The translations under genes were made by a program, and so were the position numbers. A stretch of 49,180 bases of DNA from contig DXMF01000052.1 in NCBI GenBank assembly GCA_019414345.1, forward strand, positions 12,758 to 61,937, given 5' to 3'. Below are positions 26,170-35,200 of this stretch, one piece after another; the first letter of the stretch is position 1; each line of letters begins with the position of its first letter. This DNA is from Collinsella sp. GTDB taxonomy: Bacteria; Actinomycetota; Coriobacteriia; Coriobacteriales; Coriobacteriaceae. The notes beneath the pieces are model-generated. The model saw only the letters and a list, made by a program, of their open reading frames with translations. It did not search any database and was not told where the DNA came from.

Positions 26170-26802
26170 ATGAGCCAAGAGATGATGGATAAAACCTGTC
26201 GCGGTTTTGCCGAGGCGCTGGCCGCGCGCGAGCCAGTTCCCGGTGGTGGCAGCGCGAGCGCTTTTGTGGGCGCGCTGGGCGCCTCGCTGTGCGGAATGGT
26301 TGCCCGCTACGGTGCGACCAATCCCGCGCTTGCTGATCGTGCGGATGACCTGACGCGTGCGTTTGCCCAGGCAGACGAGTTGGCGCAGGAACTAGTGGGC
26401 CTGGTTGCCGAGGATGTGCGTGCGTACGGCCAGGTGTCTGCGGCATACGGTATTCCGCGCGAGGACCCGGCTCGACCGGCTGCGATTCAGGACGCGTTGC
26501 ACGTGGCGGCCATGCCGCCGTATCGGATCATGGATGCCTGCGGGCGCGCGCTGGCGCTGCTCGAGGACATGGCAGACAAAGGCTCGCGCCAGTTGCTGTC
26601 CGACGTGGCGTGCGGTGCCGTATTCTGCCGCGCTGCCATGCAGGGCGCGAGCCTGACGCTCTTTGCCAACACCACATCTATGAAAGACCGGGCGCGCGCC
26701 GAGGAACTCGAGGCGGCGTGCGATGAGTTGCTCGACACATGGTTGCCGCGCGCCGATGCGCTGGCGCGCCGCGCCTCCGACGCTGCAAGAAAGAGGGGAT
26801 AG
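26170..26802 (+). CDS. fchA: Methenyl-THF cyclohydrolase / formiminocyclodeaminase family (FchA)
   Basis: The 210-residue, mostly helical protein belongs to the cyclodeaminase/FchA family. The signature EPVPGGGSASAFVGALGASL lies at residues 21-40. In this family FchA hydrolyses 5,10-methenyl-THF to 10-formyl-THF, or FTCD-type members release ammonia from formimino-THF. The cyclohydrolase role is favoured because folD follows after only 2 bases and its product lacks the residues for that reaction, while no glutamate formiminotransferase domain is present. The ATG at 26170 has GAAGGTG about ten bases upstream. The pair is cotranscribed. Confidence 0.85.
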   Translation: MSQEMMDKTCRGFAEALAAREPVPGGGSASAFVGALGASLCGMVARYGATNPALADRADDLTRAFAQADELAQELVGLVAEDVRAYGQVSAAYGIPREDPARPAAIQDALHVAAMPPYRIMDACGRALALLEDMADKGSRQLLSDVACGAVFCRAAMQGASLTLFANTTSMKDRARAEELEAACDELLDTWLPRADALARRASDAARKRG

Positions 26803-26804
26803 CC

Positions 26805-27659
26805 ATGGCTGAGCTACTGAAGGGTGCTCCCGTCGCCCGCGCTTTGACTGAGGAGCTCGCTGCCCGCTGCGCTGCGCTGCGCGAACGCGGTGTTGTTCCG
26901 ACGCTTGCTATCGTGCGTGTGGGTGAACGCGAGGACGACCTATCCTACGAGCGCGGCGCCCTTAAACGCTGCGAAAAGGTTGGCATCGAGGCGCGTCGCG
27001 TGTTGCTTCCTGCCGGTGTTTCGCAAGACGAGCTGTTGACGGCCATCGAGGACATCAATGCCGACTCGGCTGTTCATGGCTGTCTGATGTTTCGCCCGCT
27101 GCCCGCCGGCCTTGACGAGAACGCCGTCGCCGCAGCGCTCGATCCCGCCAAGGACGTTGACTCCATGACGCCGGCTTCGCTGCTCACCACGCTTTCGGGG
27201 CGCGGCGAGGGTTTTGCCCCCTGCACAGCTGAAGCCGTGCTTGCTTTGCTGGATCATTACGGCGTTGAGCTGGACGGCGCCAAAGTTGCCGTGGTCGGAC
27301 GCTCACTGGTAATTGGCCGCCCCGTTGCCGCCATGCTTACGGCGCGCAACGCAACCGTGACGACGTGCCATACGCATACGCGCGATCTTGCCGCCGAGTG
27401 CTGTGCTGCCGACATTGTGGTTGCCGCCGTTGGACGCGCGCGCACGATTGGCGTAGATGCGGTCCGCGAGGACCAGGCGATTATCGATGTTGGCATTAAT
27501 TGGGACGAAGCCGCTGGCAAGCTGGTCGGCGACGTCGATTTTGATGCCGCGGAGCCGGTTGTTGGCGCAATCACCCCCGTGCCGGGTGGCGTGGGCGCCG
27601 TGACGACAGCAATTCTCGCCAAGCACGTGATCGAGGCGGCTGAGCGCGCGGTAAAATAG
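26805..27659 (+). CDS. folD: Methylene-THF dehydrogenase FolD lacking cyclohydrolase residues
   Basis: The 284-residue FolD-family protein oxidises or reduces between methylene- and methenyl-THF with NAD(P). The dinucleotide-binding half is intact: VVGRSLVIGRPVAAML, then PVPGGVGAVTTAIL. In the folate site, however, the usual YVxxK motif reads YERGA (residues 48-52), so the catalytic Lys is Ala52. The usual VQLPLP reads MFRPLP, so the Gln is Phe96. The Asp of KDVD (Asp119) is kept. Those Lys and Gln residues are needed for cyclohydrolase activity in human and E. coli enzymes. This form is therefore probably a dehydrogenase only, served by FchA encoded just upstream. The ATG follows AAAGAGGGG. 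Confidence 0.93.
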   Translation: MAELLKGAPVARALTEELAARCAALRERGVVPTLAIVRVGEREDDLSYERGALKRCEKVGIEARRVLLPAGVSQDELLTAIEDINADSAVHGCLMFRPLPAGLDENAVAAALDPAKDVDSMTPASLLTTLSGRGEGFAPCTAEAVLALLDHYGVELDGAKVAVVGRSLVIGRPVAAMLTARNATVTTCHTHTRDLAAECCAADIVVAAVGRARTIGVDAVREDQAIIDVGINWDEAAGKLVGDVDFDAAEPVVGAITPVPGGVGAVTTAILAKHVIEAAERAVK

Positions 27660-27693
27660 GCGTTTGGAGGCTGTTTAGGGGGTTGGTTAGATA

Positions 27694-27931
27694 CCCCGTG
27701 GTCAAAAAATTCCAAATATGAGTACTGTTGCCAAGTTAGTCACATATGTTTGAGATCATTTTGGCTCTTTAGCGATAAGTAATATCGTTAAAGAGCCAAT
27801 TTTATTGGACGTATGGGGAATTACTAGACTCAGTTTTTGGACAGGTGAGGATTCCCGGCGCCCGGAACAGTGCAATTTGCTGCCACTAAATTTGTGACAG
27901 TACTCATATTTGGCATTTTTTGACCACGGGG
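27694..27931. repeat. AT-rich element with 35-bp terminal inverted repeats
   Basis: CCCCGTGGTCAAAAAAT at 27694 begins a 35-base arm (to 27728) that is repeated inverted at 27897-27931 with one mismatch. The 238-base element is clearly AT-richer than its surroundings and has no significant reading frame. It looks like a non-autonomous mobile element inserted between folD and the dipeptidase gene; target duplication was not found. Confidence 0.75.
27761..27806 (+). terminator. Terminator hairpin inside the AT-rich element
   Basis: TTGGCTCTTTAGCGATA pairs with TATCGTTAAAGAGCCAA (27783-27799) over 17 bp with one G-U pair, followed by TTTTATT. It probably ends the fchA-folD transcript. Confidence 0.72.
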
Positions 27932-28014
27932 GCTGCCGAGGCCGTGGTTTCGCCCTTTTTGCGTCGAAGCGATACACTGTTGCCGTTTGATTTCTTCGCT
28001 CAAGGAGGATGCGC

Positions 28015-29538
28015 ATGCCGTGCACAACGATTTTGGTTGGTAAGAACGCGAGCTACGACGGGTCGACGCTTGTCGCGCGTAACGAGGACTCGTCCAACGG
28101 GGTGTTTGAGCCCAAGCGCATGCGCGTAGTGCATCCCGACGAGCAGCCGCGCGTCTACACGAGCGTCCTGAGTCACCTGACCGTTGAGCTGCCCGATAAC
28201 CCCATGCGCTACACGAGCGTCCCCGATGTTGTCCCGGGCCACGGTATCTGGGCCGAGGCCGGTTTCAACGAGCTCAATGTGGGCATGTCCGCAACCGAGA
28301 CGCTTACCACCAACGAGCGCGTCCGCGGCGCCGATCCGCTCGTGGACTACGTGCCCGCCAAGGGCAACGAGGGTGAGGACGGCTATGTGCCGGCACAGCC
28401 CGGTGGCCTGGGCGAGGAGGACACGGTGACCCTGGTGCTGCCGTATGCCAAGTCCGCCCGCGACGGCGTGCGTATCTTGGGCGACCTGCTCGAGCGCTAC
28501 GGCACTTACGAGAACAACGGCATCGCCTTTAGCGACGTGGACGAGATCTGGTGGCTCGAGACCATCGGCGGTCACCACTGGATCGCCAAGCGCGTGCCTG
28601 ACGACGCCTATGTGACCATGCCCAACCAGCTGGGTATCGACAGCTTTGACCTGGATGACGCCGAGGGCGCCCAGACCGACCACATGTGCTCGGCCGACCT
28701 GCGCTCCTGGATGGCCGAGTGGCATCTGGACCTGACGCTGGGCGTCGAGGGCGACGGTCCGGCGACGGTCTTTAACCCGCGCGAGGCCTTTGGCTCGCAC
28801 AGCGACAGCGACCATGTCTACAACACGCCGCGCGCGTGGTACATGCAGCGCTGCCTCAACCCCAGCGACGTGTGGGATGGTCCCGAGGCCGACTACACGC
28901 CCGAGAGCGACGATATCCCCTGGAGCCGCGTGCCCGAGCGCAAGGTGACCATCGAGGACATCAAGTACGTGCTTTCGAGCCACTACCAGGGCACGGAGTA
29001 CGACTGCTACGGCAGCAAGGGCACGCCCGCCACGCGCGGCGCCTATCGCCCCATCGGCATCAACCGCAACAGCCAGCTCGCCGTGTTGCAGCTGCGTCCC
29101 TATGCGCAGCCGGCCTATCGCGCCGTGCAGTGGATGGCCTTTGGCTCCAACTCGTTTAACGCGCTGGTTCCGCTGTACGCCAACGTCGAGACCATGCCCG
29201 AGTACTATGCCGACACGCAGGCTCGCGTGACGTCCGAAAACTTCTACTGGGCCAACCGCCTGATCGGTGCCCTGGCCGACGTCCGTTTCCATGAGTGCGG
29301 CCGCGCGGTCGAGGATTATCAGGAGAAGGTCGGTGGCATGGGTCACAAGCAGATCCATGACGTCGACGCTGCCGTAGCCGCTCTGCCCGAGGCCGAGGTG
29401 CCTTCCGAGCTTGCACGCGCCAACGAGGCCTTTGCCGAGCGTGTTCGCGTGGAGACCGATGCCCTGCTGGGCAAGGTGCTCTTCACCACGAGCTGCGCCA
29501 TGAAGAACTCTTTCGCGATGAACGACAACGTGAGGTAG
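28015..29538 (+). CDS. C69-family dipeptidase (PepD-like)
   Basis: N-terminal nucleophile hydrolase that cleaves dipeptides. The protein begins MPCTTILVGKNASYDGS. Cys3 is the expected nucleophile after removal of the first residues, and DGSTLVARNEDS is the family signature. FSDVDEIWWLETIGGHHWIAKRVPDD is also characteristic. The length of 507 residues is normal. The start at 28015 is chosen over the ATG at 28009 because AAGGAGG ends at 28008 and because it puts Cys at position 3. No signal peptide is present, so it is cytoplasmic. It lies just after the AT-rich inverted-repeat element, which may supply or displace its promoter. Confidence 0.9.
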   Translation: MPCTTILVGKNASYDGSTLVARNEDSSNGVFEPKRMRVVHPDEQPRVYTSVLSHLTVELPDNPMRYTSVPDVVPGHGIWAEAGFNELNVGMSATETLTTNERVRGADPLVDYVPAKGNEGEDGYVPAQPGGLGEEDTVTLVLPYAKSARDGVRILGDLLERYGTYENNGIAFSDVDEIWWLETIGGHHWIAKRVPDDAYVTMPNQLGIDSFDLDDAEGAQTDHMCSADLRSWMAEWHLDLTLGVEGDGPATVFNPREAFGSHSDSDHVYNTPRAWYMQRCLNPSDVWDGPEADYTPESDDIPWSRVPERKVTIEDIKYVLSSHYQGTEYDCYGSKGTPATRGAYRPIGINRNSQLAVLQLRPYAQPAYRAVQWMAFGSNSFNALVPLYANVETMPEYYADTQARVTSENFYWANRLIGALADVRFHECGRAVEDYQEKVGGMGHKQIHDVDAAVAALPEAEVPSELARANEAFAERVRVETDALLGKVLFTTSCAMKNSFAMNDNVR

Positions 29539-29637
29539 GGATTTCTCGTCGATCGAATAGTGCTAAAACGCTTTGTCGCTTTCGCTCAATCTTGGGTACA
29601 AGAACGCCAATGCAGTTGTTTGTGATTGGAGACAACC

Positions 29638-30054
29638 ATGGTTATGAAACTCGATCAGCTTGTTAACGGCGCCATTAACGTGGGCTTTGGCGCTGCCGCC
29701 GTTGCTGTCGAAGGCGGCAAGAAGGTCCTCGACGACCTTAATACCAAGGGCGAGCAGGTTCGCAAGGACGCCGGCACCCCCGATATCGCCCGTAGCGTGT
29801 CCGACATGTTCGAGCAGGCCGGCGGCACCATCTCCGACCTGACCGAGCGTCTGGGCATGCAGGGCGAGACCGCGGCCCAACGCGTGCTCGACGAGCTCAT
29901 TCTGGCTCGCGTCCGCGTTATGACCGCGCCCGAGCGCACGGCCTTCCTGGCTCATGTGCGCGACATCGTCGATTCGGTCGAGGACAACGTGACCTCGGTG
30001 CCCGTCGAGTCTGTTGAGGCCGACGATGCGAAGGATACCGAAGAGGCCGAGTAG
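29638..30054 (+). CDS. Phasin-like helical protein upstream of UbiB-like gene
   Basis: A 138-residue, mainly helical, acidic protein (VNGAINVGFGAAAVAVEGGK; SVSDMFEQAGGTISDLTERL; AERTAFLAHVRDIV-type helices; Glu/Asp-rich tail). It resembles short phasin-like proteins in pattern only. The start at 29638 has GGAGA five bases upstream. The stop is 8 bases before the UbiB-like gene, so the two are almost surely cotranscribed and translationally linked. Small phasin-like proteins are often seen next to AarF/UbiB genes, but their role there is unclear. Confidence 0.68.
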   Translation: MVMKLDQLVNGAINVGFGAAAVAVEGGKKVLDDLNTKGEQVRKDAGTPDIARSVSDMFEQAGGTISDLTERLGMQGETAAQRVLDELILARVRVMTAPERTAFLAHVRDIVDSVEDNVTSVPVESVEADDAKDTEEAE

Positions 30055-30062
30055 CAGCGCAG

Positions 30063-31826
30063 ATGGCAGATTCCACCACCGATTACAACAATCTAGATCC
30101 TCTGGGTAACGAGGCGGCGGTTGTCGATGAGGTCGACGCTGCCGTCTCGGGCGCTCGCAAGAAGCCACGCGCTGTCGATATGGTGCCCGAGGAGCCCGAC
30201 GCGATGGCACCGGACGAGGAATACCAGCTCACGCCGGCGGGTCGTCGCGAACGCATTGGGCAGATTGTTCGCCTGGTCAAAAAGTACCGCGTGTGGGATA
30301 ACCTCACGCCGGTTCGTTTGCGCCGCCTGCTCGAGGAACTCGGCCCCATGTTCGTCAAGATGGGGCAGATTCTGGCCAACCGGTCCGAGATTCTGCCGCA
30401 ACGCTTTTGCGACGAGCTGCGTCGTCTGCGCTCCGACGTGGAGCCGGTGCCGTACGAGGTAGTGCTTCGCTGTCTGGAGGAAGAATACGGCCTGCGCCTG
30501 GGGGAGATGTTCGACGCGATCGACCCCAATCCGCTTGGTAGCGCATCGCTCGCGCAGGTGCACCGCGCCCGCCTGGTGACCGGCGAGGACGTGGCCGTTA
30601 AGGTGCAGCGCCCCGGTGCGCAGCAGGTTATGGCACAGGACATCGATATCATCCGCTCGGTGGTGCGTATCGTTTCCAAGTTCGTCAACACCGATCAATT
30701 CGTTGACCTGCACGGCGTAGTCGAGGAGTTGTGGACCTCGTTTCGCGAGGAGACCAACTTTTTGGCCGAGGCCAAAAACCTCAACGACTTCTACGAGTTC
30801 CATAAGAGCGTTCATGGCGTGACGTGCCCTAAATCCTATCTGGACCTGTGCACCGAGCACGTGGTGGTTATGGACTACGTCGACGGCATTTCGATCGCCG
30901 ATCCTGAACGCTTGGTGGCCGAGGGCTATGACTTGGAAAAGATCGGTGCCGCAATCGTCGAGGACTACTCGACGCAGGTGCTCGATGACGGCTTTTTCCA
31001 TGCCGACCCGCATGCGGGAAACACCATTCTCAAGGACGGCATCGTCTACTTTATCGACTTGGGCATGGTCGGACGCATGTCGAGCCACGACCGCGGTATC
31101 GTCAAGGATATGATCTTTGCCGTGGCCGAGGGCGACGTGCCAAAGCTCAAGGATTCGCTCATGCGCTTCGCCGTGACGCGTGGCGACTCGGCTGAGCTCG
31201 ATCATTCGGCCTTTTTGTCCGATCTTGACTTTATCGTGGCTGACTTTGCGGGCCTTGACCTGAAGGATCTGGATATCGGCGAGTTTTTGACCTCGCTGCT
31301 AAACTTGGCGCGCAAAAACGACGTTGAGCTGCCGAGCGTGGTGACAATGTTCGCGCGCGGCATGGTGACGCTCGAGGGTCTGCTGACCGAGTACATGCCC
31401 AACGTCAACATGATCCAGATCATTCAGGCTCATATCAAAAACGAGAAGAGCATCTATGCCCGCATGCGCGAGATGAGCCGCGACTTTGCCGCGAGCAGCT
31501 ATCGCGCGGCAAAAGGCTCGCTCGAGGCGGCCGAGTATCTGGGCTTGGCTTCGCGTATGCTCACGCGCGGCCAGCTTAAGGTGAACACGCAGATCATGAG
31601 CAGCGATAAGGCGCTGCGACAGCTGGGCAGAATCATCGACCGCATGTCGATGGCGATTGTGATCGCCGGTCTGTTTATCGGTTCGTCGGTGGTGTACTAT
31701 GCACGCATCGAGCCGGTTGTGTTTGGTATCCCAGTCATTGGCTTTATGGGCTACGTGAGCGCGCTGGTGCTGGCGCTTATGCTGGGTCGCAATATCTGGC
31801 TCAACAGCCACGGCGGCAAGCACTAG
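30063..31826 (+). CDS. AarF/UbiB (ABC1) family atypical kinase
   Basis: A 587-residue membrane-associated atypical kinase/ATPase. Visible are the KxGQ motif (FVKMGQIL, about 97-104) and the Ala-rich loop that replaces the glycine loop (GSASLAQVH, about 159). The ATP Lys lies in VAVKVQRPG, the catalytic HADPHAGN near 314 and the metal DLG in DLGMVGR. Two C-terminal hydrophobic helices (MAIVIAGLFIGSSVV; GFMGYVSALVLALML) anchor it. An acidic N-terminal extension of about 60 residues is extra. UbiB proteins support ubiquinone biosynthesis in proteobacteria; this lineage is not expected to make ubiquinone, so a wider lipid or isoprenoid role is inferred. The ribosome site is weak, which fits coupling to the gene ending 8 bases upstream. 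A terminator follows. Confidence 0.9.
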   Translation: MADSTTDYNNLDPLGNEAAVVDEVDAAVSGARKKPRAVDMVPEEPDAMAPDEEYQLTPAGRRERIGQIVRLVKKYRVWDNLTPVRLRRLLEELGPMFVKMGQILANRSEILPQRFCDELRRLRSDVEPVPYEVVLRCLEEEYGLRLGEMFDAIDPNPLGSASLAQVHRARLVTGEDVAVKVQRPGAQQVMAQDIDIIRSVVRIVSKFVNTDQFVDLHGVVEELWTSFREETNFLAEAKNLNDFYEFHKSVHGVTCPKSYLDLCTEHVVVMDYVDGISIADPERLVAEGYDLEKIGAAIVEDYSTQVLDDGFFHADPHAGNTILKDGIVYFIDLGMVGRMSSHDRGIVKDMIFAVAEGDVPKLKDSLMRFAVTRGDSAELDHSAFLSDLDFIVADFAGLDLKDLDIGEFLTSLLNLARKNDVELPSVVTMFARGMVTLEGLLTEYMPNVNMIQIIQAHIKNEKSIYARMREMSRDFAASSYRAAKGSLEAAEYLGLASRMLTRGQLKVNTQIMSSDKALRQLGRIIDRMSMAIVIAGLFIGSSVVYYARIEPVVFGIPVIGFMGYVSALVLALMLGRNIWLNSHGGKH

Positions 31827-31877
31827 AGGCTGTGACCGTCACCGCATTCTCCTATCGCAAACAATAGCTTTTACCTT

Positions 31878-31910
31878 GGGCTTCGCCTGCGTGCGAGGCC
31901 CTTTTGCGTG
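31878..31910 (+). terminator. Intrinsic terminator of the UbiB-like operon
   Basis: The stem GGGCTTCGC/GCGAGGCCC is followed by TTTT. It lies about 55 bases after the stop and just before the riboswitch leader. Confidence 0.78.
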
Positions 31911-31941
31911 ATAGCATATTGACGGTTTTAATCGATGGCCT

Positions 31942-32114
31942 AGATGGTGGTGCGGAGACGCACGAATGCGCGGTTTTCCTGCGCGTTTGGGAGAATCGGG
32001 GTGCAAGTCCCCGGCTGTACCAGTAACCGTAATTCCTCTTGGCTCGGAATGTTCGCGTCGCAGATCGGACGGCGCGCCCGAGTCGTTAAGGTTAAGTCGG
32101 ATCGCCTCCCATCT
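31942..32114 (+). promoter_or_regulatory. Cobalamin (B12) riboswitch aptamer
   Basis: The conserved core at 31989-32032 (GGGAGAATCGGGGTGCAAG, then CCCCGGCTGTACCAGTAACC) matches the cobalamin riboswitch consensus GGGAA..GGTGnAAnTCC..C.GnnCC.GC.ACTGT. AAGTCGGATCGCC (32094-32106) matches the 3' B12-box side. AGATGG (31942-31947) can pair with CCATCT (32109-32114) as helix P1. A hairpin at 32116-32149 and a further 110 bases of leader follow before the ribosome site at 32249, offering room for the expression platform. The controlled genes encode DUF4430 surface proteins. Repression by B12 is the rule for this class; direct proof here is lacking. Confidence 0.93.
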
Positions 32115-32115
32115 T

Positions 32116-32149
32116 GCATGCGGCTGCGGCGTATGCCGCCGGTGTGCAT
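32116..32149 (+). promoter_or_regulatory. Leader hairpin after the riboswitch
   Basis: TGCATGCGGC and its partner GCCGCCGGTGTGCA form a hairpin with inner stem GCGGC/GCCGC. It directly follows P1 and may be part of the expression platform. There is no T run, so translational control seems more likely than termination. Confidence 0.4.
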
Positions 32150-32257
32150 AGGGCTCTGGAGGGAAGGGGGACCCCGATGGGGGAACTCGAGCGCAACATG
32201 CGCGATGACGTGGGGCAGCTTCAAGGCAACGCTCCAAGTACAGACAGTAGGAGACAA

Positions 32258-35200
32258 ATGGATATGTTTGAGGACGAGTGCCAGCGTTCCTCGCTTCGTC
32301 GCCGTGGCGTAATCGCGCGCGGTGTGGCAAAGCGCTGCCTGGTGGCATTCCTGGCCTTCGCGATGGCCTTTGGCACCACGCCGGCTCAGCTGTGGGCCGA
32401 GGGTGCCGAGGGCATTACCGACGCTGTGGCTCAGGCTACGACGCCAGGCGAGGACGCAGCGCTTGCGGGCGGTACCGCTGAGCAGAGCGGCGCCGAGGTT
32501 TCGGATTCCGGGAGCGCGCCTGCAGCTAGTGCCGCCACTACAGAGGCAGCAACTGGCGACGAAGGCTCGGCGACGGGGGAGAGCCCTGCCACGAGCGAGC
32601 AGTCTTCGACGGTATCCGCTGGCCAAGCAGGATCTGCCGCCGCGGCTGCCGTCCAGACAGAGAACCCGACAGAAACCGGCGATGTCGCCAAGAAGCAAGT
32701 CGAGGTCTCGTTCTCGATTATCGGCACCGATGCCGACGGCAAGGCTCAGACCTGGGTGGCGCCTACGCAACTCAAGCTCGACGAGGGCGCGACGGCTGCG
32801 GATGCCTTCGTTAAGCTGCAGCAGAAGACGGGCTTCAAGGCGGATTACGATCCGAACACGGCATACGGTTTCTACCTCAAAAGCATCACATCCCCGAGCG
32901 ATGGCCGTACGCTTGCCTTCGATCCGGCGACTTATGCCTACTGGCAGCTGTTCGTCGACGGCGCGTCTTCCTCGGTTGGCGCGAGCAGCGTCAAGCTCAC
33001 CCAAGGGCAGAAGATTGAGTTTGCCTATACGGCTGGTAGCGCGTCCCCTGTCGTTAAGGACCAGGTTGCCGCAAATGTGACCGTCATTGGTCGCGATGCC
33101 CAGGGCAAGACTCAGACTTGGGTCGATAACGCGCAGTATGTGGTGACGTCCGGTTCGAGCGCGCTTGACCTTACGAAGGCCGCACTCGAGGCGAACGACA
33201 TTGACGCCGTTGCTGCGGGCTCCTTCATTCTGAGCCTTAAGTACAACGGTGTTGAGCTGGGTACGCCCCAAGATTATTCGACCTATTGGCAGCTGTTCAT
33301 CAACGGCAAGTCGAGTGACTATACGGCGGACAATGTCACCATCCATGCCGGCGATACCGTTACGTGGTTCTACGGTGGCTGGGGCGACCAGCTGCCCTCC
33401 GATTCTGTCCATGCTTCTGTTCAGGTTCTCGGTAAGGACAAGGACGGCAAGCAGCAGGTTTGGGCTTCGACGGGCCAGACGAGTCTCAAGGCAGGCTCCA
33501 CTGCCAAGGATCTCCTTGAGCAGACCGGCCTTAAGCTCGATGCCAGCGAATCGTCTTGGGGCTGGTTCCTCAACGGCATTTATTCGCCATTCGATGGCAA
33601 GTCCTATGGCTGGGATGCTGCGACCAATACCTATTGGCGCTTCTACGTAAATGGCAAGTTCGCCGACGTTGGCGCCGGTGCCTACGAGCTCCATGAGGGC
33701 GATGCCGTCACCTTTATGTATGGTGCTGACGCCGATGCCCTTCCTGGCCAGGTTCTTGGGTCTGTCGATGTTATCGGTCCCGATGTCAACGGGAACAATA
33801 CGCGTTGGGGCACGGCAAGCAATGTTTCTCTGCCCGAAGGCTCCACGGCCCAGAACCTTATTGAGGCAGTTCTGAAGGCCAAGGGCGTTGCGTACAACGG
33901 CTCCCAGAGTGGTGAGTACTGGTTCCTGAATTCCATTACTTCGCCGTTCGATCACAAGCCGTATGGTTGGGATGCTGCGACCAATAAATATTGGCATCTG
34001 TATATCAACGGAGAGCCCTCCTTACTCTGCGCCAATCAGATTACGCTCCAGAGCGGCGATAAGGTCACGCTTGCCTATACCACCGATAATTCGCCCATGC
34101 CCGATCCCGACAAGATTGTCGTGGATCCGAGCGCGACGACTCCTGATTGGGATGCCGAGTGGGCCGGCTACGGCAACAGCGGCAACGGTTCGACCGTAAC
34201 GGATGCCAAGACGCCTGCGCAGGCCGCCGGTCTTAAGTGGGCCTTCGATTGGAAGGCCGAGTCTGGTCAGCAGTATGCCAACTGCAGCGAGCCTGTCATT
34301 GCTAACGGCTTTGTGTACATCGCGACCGAGAACGAGCTCATTAAGATCGATTCGTCCACGGGCAAAAAGGTTGCCTCTGCGCCGCTTGCCTCCAAGGTGA
34401 GCTATACCTCTCGTCCGATCTATACCAATGGCCTTATCGTCGTTCCGCTCAACGGCGGTGCGGTCCAGGCGATTACTGCAGACAAGCTGATCTGCAAGTG
34501 GCTGACGCCTGGTTTGACGGACTTGACGCAGAGCTCCTGCACCGTCGTTTCGGACGGCGAGTACGTCTATGTAGGCTCGGTCGATATTTCGTATGACGAG
34601 AATTACAACGCGACCTACGGCAACGGCTCCTTTGCACGCATTAAGATTGCCACGGGCGAAGTTTCTTGGCAGAACATCGACCCTGCCGAGGGCTATTACT
34701 GGACTGGTGCGGCTTTGACGGATAAGTATGCCATCGTTCCTACGAGCGCGGGTACGCTTAAGTGCATTGATAAGACGACGGGCGATGTCGTTTCGACCAT
34801 GAAGCTCGGCGCTGTCGCAAATGCCGATTGCATTGCCGATCCGTCCAATGGTTCGACCTTCTATCAGATGACGCACGACGGAAAGCTCCATGTGATTTCG
34901 CTTTCGGCGAAGGGCGTGCTGAGTGAACAGAAGACGGTTGATCTGGGCCTTACGAATAATCTGAGCGCCCCTGCGGTGTCTGGTGACAATCTGATTGTCG
35001 GCGGACAGACGGCTACTGGCTCTGCTCTGGTTCTCTATAACCTGAAGACGGGTAAGACCACGATGGTCGCTGCTGCCGACGGCAAGGCGCTGCCGGCTGG
35101 CCTCAACGGTATTGCTGCTACTCCGCTGGTGAGTGTTCAGGGCGGCAAGACCTATGTGTACTTCACCGTTAACAGCGCGGATAGCAAGGATTACGTCAAC

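Noticed and set aside
27694..27931. Complete insertion sequence
   Set aside because: No transposase frame fits inside 238 bases; only a non-autonomous element is supported.
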